From NCBI GenBank assembly GCA_037043015.1, contig CM073321.1:3291001-3355000 (forward strand): a stretch of 64,000 bases of DNA. The letters run 5' to 3'. A program made the position numbers and the translations under genes. This DNA is from Bryum argenteum (Eukaryota; Streptophyta; Bryopsida; Bryales; Bryaceae). Positions 23,176-33,447 of this stretch are shown in pieces. The notes beneath the pieces were generated by a model that saw only the letters and a program-made list of their open reading frames with translations, was not told the origin of the DNA and searched no databases. Positions within the stretch are counted from its first letter, which is position 1, and each line of letters opens with the position of its first letter.

Positions 23176-25170
23176 GTGACTGCCCCAAGTGAAGAGGCAA
23201 ATCCGGTAAGTACTACCCGGGCGCGCTGCACGGTGCCCTCCATGTTTATGCTGAACTCAGAGCAGGAGGAGGAGGAAGAGGAGGAAGAAGAGTGCATCCC
23301 CTTCGTCCGGAGAACAAGAGCCCAGAAAAGACGGGCTGAGGAAGTGGCCGAGGCTGGCGGTGATCAATCCGAAGAGGAGGGTGATCAAGAAGTAGAAGAC
23401 GAAGAGGAAGAAACCCCACCCCGGCGTACAGGATCATCCCGAGGGGTGAGGAGGAAGGATACGACTGGTTTTGGGAAGAGACGTTCCCCTATCCGACTCC
23501 CTCCTCTTGTAATACAGGGAACCTCCAGCTCGGGGACTCAACTCGTTGCCATTACCGGAAGGGAGATGGTAGTATCGCCACTCGAGACGGGACCCCTAGG
23601 AGGAAGGCTACCCAACCTCAAGCGCAAGACCAGGAAGAGGAGGAGGTCGGCCAGTTCGGAGGCGGCCCCGAGGGCTACAGAGGAAGAACAGGCTCCAAGC
23701 CCGAATCCGAAGCCCATGCAGGAGCGGGATCCCACTCTGGTAGTAGAATCGAAGCCGGAGAGTCAGCCTAGGCCTAAAGTGAAAAGAAGGCTACTCTCAG
23801 CGGAGGAGGATGACATCCCGGAGAGAGCTACCCCCTCCCGATTTGAGCTACCGGAGCAGAAGAACGATCCAACCTCCGCAACCCCGGTAGCAGAGGTGGC
23901 CCCGGAATCGTTCCACAGGGGAGTGGTAACTCCCGGGACAGGAAACACAACCCCTGTGCTTCCTCGTCCCTACTACCGGATACCTAGTGAAAGTATCCTC
24001 AAACCCATCCGGCTCGCCATGGAGGTGGTGGAACAGGAGAACAAGCAGCTATTCACCTCGCTGGCACGACTCGAGCAAGTCTTCCAGATGCCCAACGTAG
24101 AGCACTATCCGGAATTGGCAGAGGAATGGCGACGAGAGGCGGCGAAGCTGCGAAGGGAGAAGGTGGAATGGGTGCCGAAAGCCCAACCAAAGGAGAAGGC
24201 CTCCGTGGGAGTCCAGTGTGAACTGGAGCCCTCGGTCACGCAGGCACATCCGGAGGTAGAAGCTCTCAGGAGGACCGTACAGGAGTAGGAAATGACCATC
24301 CGCAAGTTGCAGAGTATCGACAGGATGGTGTTGCAATCCATCCTGAAGGTGTTGCAACCGGGGGCGGAGGCCCAAACCAAGGCAACCTTCTACGACGCCC
24401 GGATTGGGATTGACGAGTCGCTCCAATCGACGAAGTTACTCCGGAGGCATTCGGTGGGGATCAATCAGTGCCTCAAGGAGTTCCGGACGCTCACAGGCAG
24501 ATTGCTAGGAGCTCTGCCTTGCATAGATCCAAGGGAAGCCGCCATTCCGGAGGAGGAAGAGATAATCGCACCTCCGAAGGTATCCGCTGAGAAACCGATT
24601 CCGATGGAACTCGAGGAGGTGCCCGCATCCGTTCCGGAGGATCGAGAATCCCCAAGAAATGGTAACTTATAGGAGGAGAAAGCGGAGGAACGAAATGCCA
24701 CACCACCTCGAGGGGATGAGGCCACGGGTGAAGTGAGAGCATCCGGAAGTGCAGAGAATGGGGAGGCAATGCTAGTGGAGGTCGGTCCCTCCCAACAACC
24801 GGACGAAGATTCGATTGCGGGCGCAGAAGGGGGAGAGCCCGTACTCACCGGGCATGCCGAGGTAACAGAACCGCAACCAGAGCCCCAAGTTGAGGAGATG
24901 GAAGATTGCGGTGGACAGGTACAACCGGAGGAGCCTACGGTTCTACAAGAAGAACAGGAGGTCAACCCGTCCCTCCTCTGTCGAAGCTTCAAGCGCTCCG
25001 AAATAGGTGGAAGAGCAGGAGGACTCAGTAAATCCTGCGGCTTCCTTTTCAAATCGCCACCCCGGATAAGGCAAAGAAGTTTTTCCTTTTTGCAGGTAAA
25101 AGGCATTCTCAGGAGAAAGATACCGCCGTCAATTACCTGGAGCCGCCCAAATGTCGCCGATAGAAGATAG
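23176..25170 (+). pseudogene. Glu/Pro-rich protein, one frame with two TAG stops
   Basis: A single frame of about 664 codons, broken by TAG at 24286-24288 and 24670-24672 (CAG-to-TAG changes would explain both). The N-terminal third is acidic and low-complexity (a run of nine Glu, then Arg/Glu-rich blocks and the basic cluster KRKTRKRRR). The middle is Pro/Ser/Glu-rich. The stretch 24000-24480 is predicted helical, with SILKPIRLAMEVVEQENKQL and heptad-like Leu spacing, so probably a coiled coil. The C-terminal part is again Glu/Pro-rich. Near 25080 a tttttcctttttgcag could be a splice acceptor. The family is not recognised. The composition is typical of accessory or gag-like proteins of plant transposons, but no mobile-element boundary was found. 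Confidence 0.4.
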
Positions 25171-25395
25171 TATTAAGTGTTAGTCAGGTTAGATTTAGCT
25201 AGAAATAGCAGATGCCTTACTGACACTCACCTTGGAAATCTCGAATTCCGGGAATTTCGGATCTGATAGGGTTTCTGGAAAATCCGGGATCCTAAGTACT
25301 TAGCGAAGTCTCTGCGGAGTGCTTCGCGTCTTTTCTGTACTCCCGCACCTGTGAGTAAAGGTTGAGCTTGCATTTGAGTACTTATGTCCTTGCCG

Positions 25396-25741
25396 AGGTT
25401 GTCATATCGGGCGTGTTGAGGTATTCGGGCGGGCAAAACGGGCGGGCAAAACGGGCGTATGTGTTGTCCCGGACGGACGGGCGAGCCTGCCCACCTTGAT
25501 TGTAGGGGGTGTGTAATTTTTTGTGGATAACAAACTTTGTAGTAAAAAGCGTGTGTGGCGTTCTACGCGACCCGTACGCGGCGGCCAAGTGGCTTAGTTT
25601 TCACCTAAACCCTTGCCACGTTGTTGTTTTCTTACCTAAACTAAAAGTCAACAGCCGTTTGACCCTATCGGGTGAGCCACAACTCAATCGGACGGACAAG
25701 GCGGACGGAGGGGCGGCGTGCCCCCCCGGTATGACAACCTT
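25396..25741. mobile_element. MITE, copy 1 (346 bp)
   Basis: Terminal inverted repeats AGGTTGTCATATCGGG (left) and, inverted, AAGGTTGTCATACCGGG (right end cccggtatgacaacctt). Flanks carry an imperfect ~9-bp duplication, gtccttgccg on the left and gtccttgcg on the right. It is about 90% identical to the copy at 50741-51077. No coding capacity, so it is non-autonomous. Confidence 0.85.
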
Positions 25742-26790
25742 GGTCCTTGCGTTGCGTATGGGAGTGATTTCAGATTGTTTGCATGTAAGCAAAGTCTGAA
25801 TCCGGTTGTAGGTACAGAGAGTCCCTTGTTGATTCGGTGGTTACAACCTTGGTACCCGGGGAGGGATTGCTAGAGGAGTAACGCGGTCAGTAAGCGGTCC
25901 GAGTGGGAGAATCCGAGCGTCCTTGGGTGGTTGTCGGTTAGGTAAGTTGTCACGCCAACGGGACTGGACAGAGGCGTTAAGGTTGGTGTGTAAAGCCGCC
26001 CTAACTGCCCACCTCCTGGACGGGGTATTCGGTTGAGGGAAGTCCTCATTAGGAGTCGTGTACAAACCCGGGTACCGATTAGCCCCCCAGGTTTTGTTAG
26101 TAGAAATCTCGCGGACCGAGTGGTGGGATGCCACTCACTGCAATCCGGATCATAAGCACCCCTTGACTAGGAAGAGGGAGAGAAGCGGACTACTACTGTG
26201 TGACCCACTATTCGGGAGGTAAACCGGATGATGGCAGTAGTGGTAAGGGAAGGACTCCAGGAGAGAAGGATAGAATACTAGTGACGCAAAATGGTGAAAC
26301 TCCGATCACCTTAATCATCCGGTAGAGAGTGACCATTCCGCACTCTTCCAAACTAACAGGAAGGATCCCTCCGAGGAGTTATGGAGGCTAAACTAAATCA
26401 CCATCTGTTACTAAGTCCTACCTGGTCAGTAGGCCACCCATGTTGAGAAGGGAAACCGGATCAGTAATAACCCGGTTACCCTGGGTTTGGGTTGAGAACG
26501 GCTAGATCTAACCAAACTGCTCACTGATCCGGTGTACCAGGTTGGAGTAGGTCGCTGTAGCGTAAAACCGGTAGTCAAACCAGATTTTACCTTGTCTTTG
26601 CACTTCACAGAATCTCCGTGGAACGTTACCCGAAAGGTGGACCATCTTGCTAGGTTTTAGAGGTAAATTGGGTTGTTTCGGTCCTACTTGGTTTGGTAAC
26701 TCACGACAGCGATGACAGTGATCCCAGGGCCAGAGCAGGACCCTCTCCTGGAACAATCATGCTTGGTTTATCATGCTCGGTTGCTTGGTG
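25742..26790. other. Non-coding stretch
   Basis: No supported gene. ORFs are short and overlap on both strands. No repeat structure seen apart from the array that begins near 26800. Confidence 0.5.
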
Positions 26791-26799
26791 ACTGAAATA

Positions 26800-27745
26800 G
26801 CTGCGAGGCTCAATGGCGTTGATAGTGATCCTGGGTGATTGTTGGAGCCTCCGATGGAAAGGAAGTCATGCTTCGATTTGGAATTCAGCTGTGATCTCTA
26901 CCGTGCTCGTCGAGCTGCGGTGCCTTGCTGAATTTCGTGAGAAGTGTGTCTAACCTGCGTCGACGTAGGTCTGGCGCAGGGACGGTAAATTCAACTTTTT
27001 TGGGAGCATTTCGAGCCTTCTCTTGCATGTTGTTTGACTGTATTTGAAAATCATTCGTGATCTTGTTCTTGCTGTAAGGCCTTGGCCGAATTTTGTGACA
27101 AGTGTGTCTAACCTACGTCGTCGCAGGTCTGGCGTAGGGACGATGAATTCTATTTTTTTGTGCACTGTATGCACCCTTCTTGCATGCTGTTTGAGTGATT
27201 TTTCTGCGAGCTATGGTTGTTGGCGGATGGGGTAAGACGCACAGGGGTCTAGCCAGCACTCTAGGGATGAGCCGAAGTGGCGGTGACAGTGATCCCGGTG
27301 ATTGCTGGAGTTCCGATGGAAACGACGTCATGCTTGAATTCGGAATTCCGTTGTGATCTCCTTCGTGCTCCTCTGAGCTACAGTGCCTTGCCGAATTTTG
27401 TGAGAAGTGTGTCTAACCTGCATCGACGTAGGTCTGGCACAGGGACGACGAAATCAACTTTTTTGGGAGCATTTCGAGCCTTCTTCTTGCATGCTGCTTG
27501 ACTGTATTTGAAAATCATTTGTGATCTTGTTCTTGCTGTAAGGCCTTGGCCAAATTTCGTGACAAGTGTGTCTAACCTACGTCGACGCAAGTCTGGCGTA
27601 GGGACGGCAAATTTGAAATTTTTGGAACCATTTTGGGATTTTTTCTTGTATGGTGTTTGACCGAATTTGATATTCATGGGTGATGTCGTTCTTGATGTGG
27701 GGCCTTGGCCAGATTTCGTGTCAGGAGTGTCTAGCCTGCATGGAC
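26800..27745. repeat. Tandem array, ~155-bp unit with a ~460-bp higher-order period
   Basis: The phrase ggccttggccgaatttcgtg, followed by agtgtgtctaacctacgtcgac and gtctggcgtagggacg, recurs near 26925, 27080, 27387, 27542 and 27702. A longer block (tgacagtgatcc...gtgatctc...) precedes it at about 26810 and 27275, giving a ~460-bp super-unit present about twice. Confidence 0.8.
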
Positions 27746-27880
27746 GCAGAGACGATGAATTTTAAAAACATAATTAAAAATAAAAGGTCGTTTCTTTTAG
27801 TAATATTATGGTTGTTAAGTTCTTTGGCGTTTTATAGTATCTGATAATTCGCATGCTAATGGTTTTGACTTGAATTGCAG

Positions 27881-28198
27881 GATTTGTTAAAGCTACATGG
27901 AGTTGTTCCTGAAGAGGAATCTGATGCCTACAGCGAATTGTCTACTTTGAGAGATTATGTCATGGGTGCAGTAGAGTCCCGTCGTTTAGTAATACCTTTG
28001 TCCTCGGTTCCCGAAACTCCGCCTCGTGCCTCTCCTCTCCGGCACACTTCACTTGATGATGTTGATCGGGTTGCATGAGCAAAGTACATGCGTAATTACT
28101 ATATTCAATCGCGAGCTCTTAGAGATAAAGGAAAGGAATTAGCTAGGATTGCACCCCGTCGTTCACCGCGACTTGCAGCAAAGATGAAGTCTTTATAA
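27881..28198 (+). pseudogene. 3' exon of an unrecognised gene
   Basis: It follows a splice acceptor (ttgaattgcag). It encodes DLLKLHGVVPEEESDAYSEL and continues to a basic C-terminus, PRRSPRLAAKMKSL, with a TGA at 28076-28078 inside and TAA at 28196. The upstream exons would lie in or beyond the tandem array, so the gene looks truncated. No family recognised. It ends 138 bp before copy B starts and could be its 5' exon in an alternative splice form. Confidence 0.35.
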
Positions 28199-28335
28199 AT
28201 GTTTTGCTTACATTATATGATTCCATTATCATTACCTTTTATATAAAAAGCCTCTATTGTTTTTATGATACCTCAATTTACAACAATAACTTATTGATTG
28301 TGTGCAATGTTGGATGTTGTATTTTGGACAACCAG

Positions 28336-31300
28336 ATGAGAATATCTGAAGTTGCTACACCTCAAGACGGTGAGAACACCCCATCCCCTATGAAGGATGT
28401 GCCAACTCCAGCTTCTGATGGAAATGGAGTTCTTCTTGGGGTTGATAGGATTCTCTCACCGCAAGAAGTTTTTGAAGGCGATCGGATTGTAGGTCCGGAT
28501 AATAGTCAACTTGGATCTGAACCTTCTCGCCAAGCTATGGAGGATCATGCTTGTATAGAGGCCCTCTCTGATGATGAAGAAACAACTTTGCCTGGGAGTG
28601 TCAACATCGACATCGTCCGCATGCCTCCACATCTACAAAACAAGGATCTGGACTGAAGTGCGAATGAAATGCAAATGATTCACAAGAGTAAATCGATTGC
28701 GACCATCAACAGGTTGCGTATCAAACATGTAAAGAAGTCACGAATGCTGATTCCTTTGTGTCGCTTAGAGTGTTACCCGAAGGTTCGATCAATCTCTGAA
28801 CAAGACGTGAGAAAACTCGAGAATGAGTTCAACAAAGGATACCGGGAAGAAGATCGAGTAATGTACGTATCTCCTTTCGATCGAAAAGGTAGAGAAAAAT
28901 TGGTTGACGCAAGTGATGAATTGTGGACGAACCCGCTTTGGAGAGAAGCTAATGAAGAGTTTGAGAAGTCACTTCGATCGGATCCAGATCTGCAACATTT
29001 GAGTAAGAAGTACTTCTACATATATGAGGGTAACCACCGTGTTACAGCCTAGATGCGACACATAGAAAAATACCACAAGATAGATGCTTTGTGCTACATA
29101 TCCGTTGATTGCATCGTTCTTGATGCTCGAGGAGAGAGCAATCTCCTCCTTGATGCTATGAACGACATAAACTGGTAAGTATCATTCCAGTTCTTCGATT
29201 CACTTTACTTTATACTCATTCAAACTAGAGTCCTCTCATGTGACATTTTGTTGTGTAGGTCTACCAAACATGACCACGTCGAAGACAATCTCATATCTCT
29301 AGACGATTACCAGATCTGCAAGAACGCCAAGGCAAAAAAGGAGACTTGGTATCCAGTTACAGTTGACGTCTTCGTGAAGTTCCTATACGCGGTATGTTGA
29401 CTATACATGTGCTTGACCAATTTAACTTCTCAAGTATTTCCTCAGTTTTTCTCACTAATTTTTGTTTGCTGTTCAGAGGAAGTTAGCGAAAGCATCAGAC
29501 AATGCTGAGACTGCATACTACGCTAGTGTTCCAAAATAGAAACAAACTGGACCGGACGTATGCACTGCCACGGACAACGCCATTAAAGTGGAAATAAAAT
29601 CGATTTGTACCAAGAATTTCGATAAGATGGTTGCTGTGGCCAGTAATAAACTTGGGAAAGTATTCCCCAAAGAGGTATGCAAGACTCCCTTGTAAGTTTT
29701 GTTACTAATATACAAGTCATTTCATTCCATAATTCCAATCAAATTTGTCATATTGTCTTCCTTGCAGATTTATTCTCATTATAGTCAGAGCCTTAAGCCA
29801 GATATGACAATCGATCGCTTACACATGGTAGCTACAACCAACGTTCATTTCGATTTCAAGGGAAAGTGGCTCCAATGGTGGAACGCTTCAAACAAAGTTC
29901 GTCGCTCTGTCCACTTCCTAGAAGAGCGTCTGATGAAAGATAGAACTTTTGTTGCATTTCTTCATCTCGCTTCTCTATGGGCACAGGTATCTTTCTTTTA
30001 TTTACGTATATACAGTATTATTGTCGTTATGGTATTCTCATTTGTAAGTGGTTCCTTGATGTTCAGCTAGAACAATCATTGGAAAGAGAATTGCAGAAAC
30101 TGGTGGAGAATGGCAATCTTGACATTCAATGGTCTAGTGTTGTCCTCAAGCCATCAGCGTACGTCAAGAAGTGGAGGGTGCTCTTAAGGGAGAAGGCATT
30201 TGCCAACTACCTCTCTCCTAATGCAAGCCCAAGGTTCATTAAAGGCTCGGATCTACAGAAGATTGGTGGCAAAGTAACAATAAAACGTCTTTTATTCCGG
30301 TATGTACTCAAGTTGCTTTTCACCTTTATCAAAATTTATACAGAATATTCAATTTGGTCATTCTAATATGTTCGTTTGTGTCTAGGTACTTGAAGCAAGA
30401 GCTTCTGGCAAAAGGAGCATTAGCTTTGTGGTACATTCCAGCAGAGTTTGAAGACGTCGCAGTCACAAACGATCCCAAGATCCTTTTCTCTGAAGTTGAG
30501 CGAAAACGGTTTAGTGACGCACAATTGTTGACGGGTGGTTGGTTTCTTGAGTGCGAGAATAACTATGTGCACAAGGAGGAGAAGCATCTTCTTCGAAACA
30601 TCGGTTCAAACGCACCTTACACTGCACCTTTGGAGATTGACGATGATGACGACAACAATCTTTCGATGTTAGCAAGCGCACCTGATCCACTCTCTCCGCC
30701 TTCTTCACCAACTGCGCAGCCTAAGACTCGACCAAACAAAAGGCGACGCAACACTGCTGCGGATCCTACAGTAGATCCAGAACACGAATCCGCAGAAATT
30801 GCTCCCATCCCACAAGAGATTGCACGGTCGGAAGAAGTTGATCTCACTCAAACTTCAGATGGAGCGACAACCAATGCAATTTGACGCGGTGCAAGATTGG
30901 CTCAACTTTCTATAGCTGCTCTTACGAATGCGGGGTCTCCTCCTCAATCTTTCACCGTCAACCACAACTCCCTGCTGTCACCTTGTCGCCACAGCCAACC
31001 TAAATTTGCCAAACGCCCTTTCCGAAATCCAATCACATTGGTAGCAGCTCGTCGTCAAAAATTACAGTCACTCTACCTATGTATCTTGAGAAGGGGAACA
31101 TTAGAGAATGGTTCATTAATCGTCGAAGACTAGTATCAGGGATTCGCAAATCCTCGATATCGTCCAGCACATCAAGAAGGTATTATTTCGTACATTTGTC
31201 ATTTATAATCTCGCAAAGTACGTTTTGTATTTGTAAATCTACTAGCCACCATCTAATTATTGACTTGTATTTCAGATTGGAAAAGACCAAAAGTACCCGT

Positions 31301-32573
31301 GTTCGGCGATGGAATATGATCCCAAGCATCCAGGGATTAATATCATTTTTGCAGACGCTCCAGAGAACTTGTCTGTACCGGGTGTGTCTCCAACAGAAGT
31401 TCCATCCTGGAACCGGCGTGATAAAAACTACTTTGAGAACCTTTTTATCTTTGCCGCATACCACCTGACAGACGTTGGAGCCATTCTTGTGATGCATCCC
31501 AAATGTCGTAGAATCGAGCATACTCTCGATTCTGAATCCCATACATATAGTTTTCGTGTTGTTCGCGACTGGTGGGGATATAATCCACTCCCAATGGCCT
31601 CTACCGTACCGCACCCGAAAGAAATACGGAGCAGTTTGTAGTTTCCATTCTCACAATTTATGATTACTGCCTTCTATGCTTGTATGTTAATATCTCTATA
31701 CTTGTGTTTTGCAGACTCACTGCTTCCATATCAAACTTTATGTTCAAAACAACTTTTTTTCGAAGTTCCAAACTCGGCAAGTAGCACACGCATAGCGGGT
31801 GTGGCAATCATACCTGATGAGGAAGACCACCTCTTTATCTTTGCAGACAAAGAGACATTGCGTACTCATCCGGACGGTACGCCATGGAGAGGCTCACGAG
31901 AGAAGGACCCCTCTTTTATTCAATGTTTCGTAGATTGTCTCACAGAGGACGGAGGTATAGTCTTCGACTGGAGCGCAAGTACAGGTAACGTATCCGTAAA
32001 CGCAACTTTAGTATTCGTTTATACATTTCGCATTTCTAATGTGCGCTTCTGATTTTTTAGGTGCATTTGTAATTGCTTGCGTGCGCTGACACCGACACCA
32101 AATCACCATGGAACTTGACGAAGAAATCTTTGATGGTGTACTAGCGGAATACAAGAATGGTCCTCCCAATGATGAAGAAAGTGGAGAATCGGCCCCACCC
32201 GCAGATTATGACTCTGAGGAACCGCCAGTGAAGAAGCCAAGGAAGTTTATTGGTGTGTAGTATCATCGTCTATTTTCTTTCTCAAATTTGTAATCTGCTC
32301 TTACAAATATATTGTACTGACTTTCTTTGTACTTTAAGCATCGCAGGTCTGAAAGAGCAATCGACTCGCAACACTCATCTCTACAATAGCCCTCCATCAA
32401 CATTCACTCTACCTTCCTACGCTGAGCGTTTTGCTCAAGAGTTTGTTGAAGCTCCATCTCCCATCTTGTTTGACACTACATGTCCACGTTCTAGTAATAG
32501 TATGCATAAGTATATAGACTTTGAGGCTAATGAGTGTGACCTGCACTTCAATGGTGCTACACCTTCTACTTAG
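28336..32573 (+). pseudogene. ParB-like/amino-methyltransferase fusion gene, copy B (ten-exon model)
   Basis: Exon model: 28336-29174, 29259-29391, 29477-29674, 29768-29986, 30067-30299, 30386-31179, 31276 to about 31632, 31715-31984, 32061-32252, 32347-32573. Most junctions are in phase. Residues begin acidic. A ParB/sulfiredoxin-type domain then runs from IPLCRL to EGNHRVTA at 29026-29049. A helical middle and an acidic, basic-tipped linker (KTRPNKRRR, 30730) follow. Next is an amino-methyltransferase in permuted order: FADAPEN (31354, the D-P-P-Y slot), then GAILVM after a helix, then VFDWSASTGAFVIAC across the exon 8/9 junction (the D-x-F-x-G-x-G slot), then MELDEEIFDGVL. This is the layout of N6-adenine/N4-cytosine DNA methyltransferases. 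Breaks: TGA 28654, TAG 29050, TAG 29537, TGA 30882, TAG 31129, TGA 32088, and a doubtful phase at exon 6/7. The Pro-Pro-Tyr motif is not intact, so activity is uncertain even before decay. Confidence 0.6.
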
Positions 32574-33447
32574 TATGTGCTTTGTTTTCCGATAGGCACT
32601 TGACTTGGTAGCGCCATGTATTCATAATTGCCATAATATAATATTTATTTATGTGTTCTTGAATTCCGTATTGAATTATTACTTATTGTGATTATCGTTG
32701 ATATCTAAACATACACTAAGTGCTTCACGAAGGTCAATACACTGTAATGAAAAATGATGATGTCAGCCCTTATTCTAATGTAAAAAGTACTAATTCAAAT
32801 TGAATGTCACTAAATAAAATATGGTTTTGATCCCATAATTCAAATAAACGTGTGTAAAAAACATTAAATCATATTGAGAGACAATGGTAACCTCCAATTT
32901 CATATGATTTGGGATCGATGACGTCAGCCCTAATTTCTACACAACAATAAAATCCGAGGCCAGGATCCCTCCTTAATGATTTATAAAATGGGGCCATGAT
33001 CACATTCACATGAAAATAGGATCTAAATCTACGGATTTGGGGTACTCAATTGGACTAAAGTAATCCCTACAAATTTTAAAAATGCTAAAATCAATGGTCA
33101 TAGGGTCCCTATCTTTCACAGATATATTTTTAAATGTTTACGTCTACCCATGCCATGTTGGACCTTACCGCTCACCGCTCACACCTCTACATTCCCCTTC
33201 CTCAGCTCAAGCCCATTTAACTCGAGTTGAGCTAAATGGACTTACTAATTGGTTCCAAGTCAAGCCCATTTAGCTCGACTCGATCTAAATGGTCTCGAAC
33301 CTCGTTTTGAGGTCAAGCCCATTTAGCTCGAGTCGAGCTAAATGATCTCGCCACTGAATCAAGACTAGCAAAATTATACTTCTCTGATGCGCGTGTATAT
33401 TGCCCTTGTAAATCTTACATGTGATTCTTTTTTATTGAATGCCAGTG
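32574..33447. other. Spacer downstream of copy B
   Basis: Non-coding. Carries the TGACGTCA-type words shared with the flank of copy A (32757 and 32918) and, at 33216-33342, three copies of the dispersed palindrome spaced exactly 53 bp apart. Confidence 0.6.
33216..33342. repeat. Palindrome array, three copies at 53-bp spacing
   Basis: Copies at 33216-33236, 33269-33289 and 33322-33342 of a 21-bp palindrome with core TTAGCTCGAGTCGAGCTAA, each embedded in caagcccAT...ATGgtctcg. The third is perfect apart from the central base; the others have one or two transitions. Confidence 0.9.

Noticed and set aside
8891..32573. A variant genetic code with reassigned stop codons
   Set aside because: All three stop codons interrupt frames, some next to frameshifts, and paralogs have sense codons at the same positions. 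Pseudogene decay explains this more simply.
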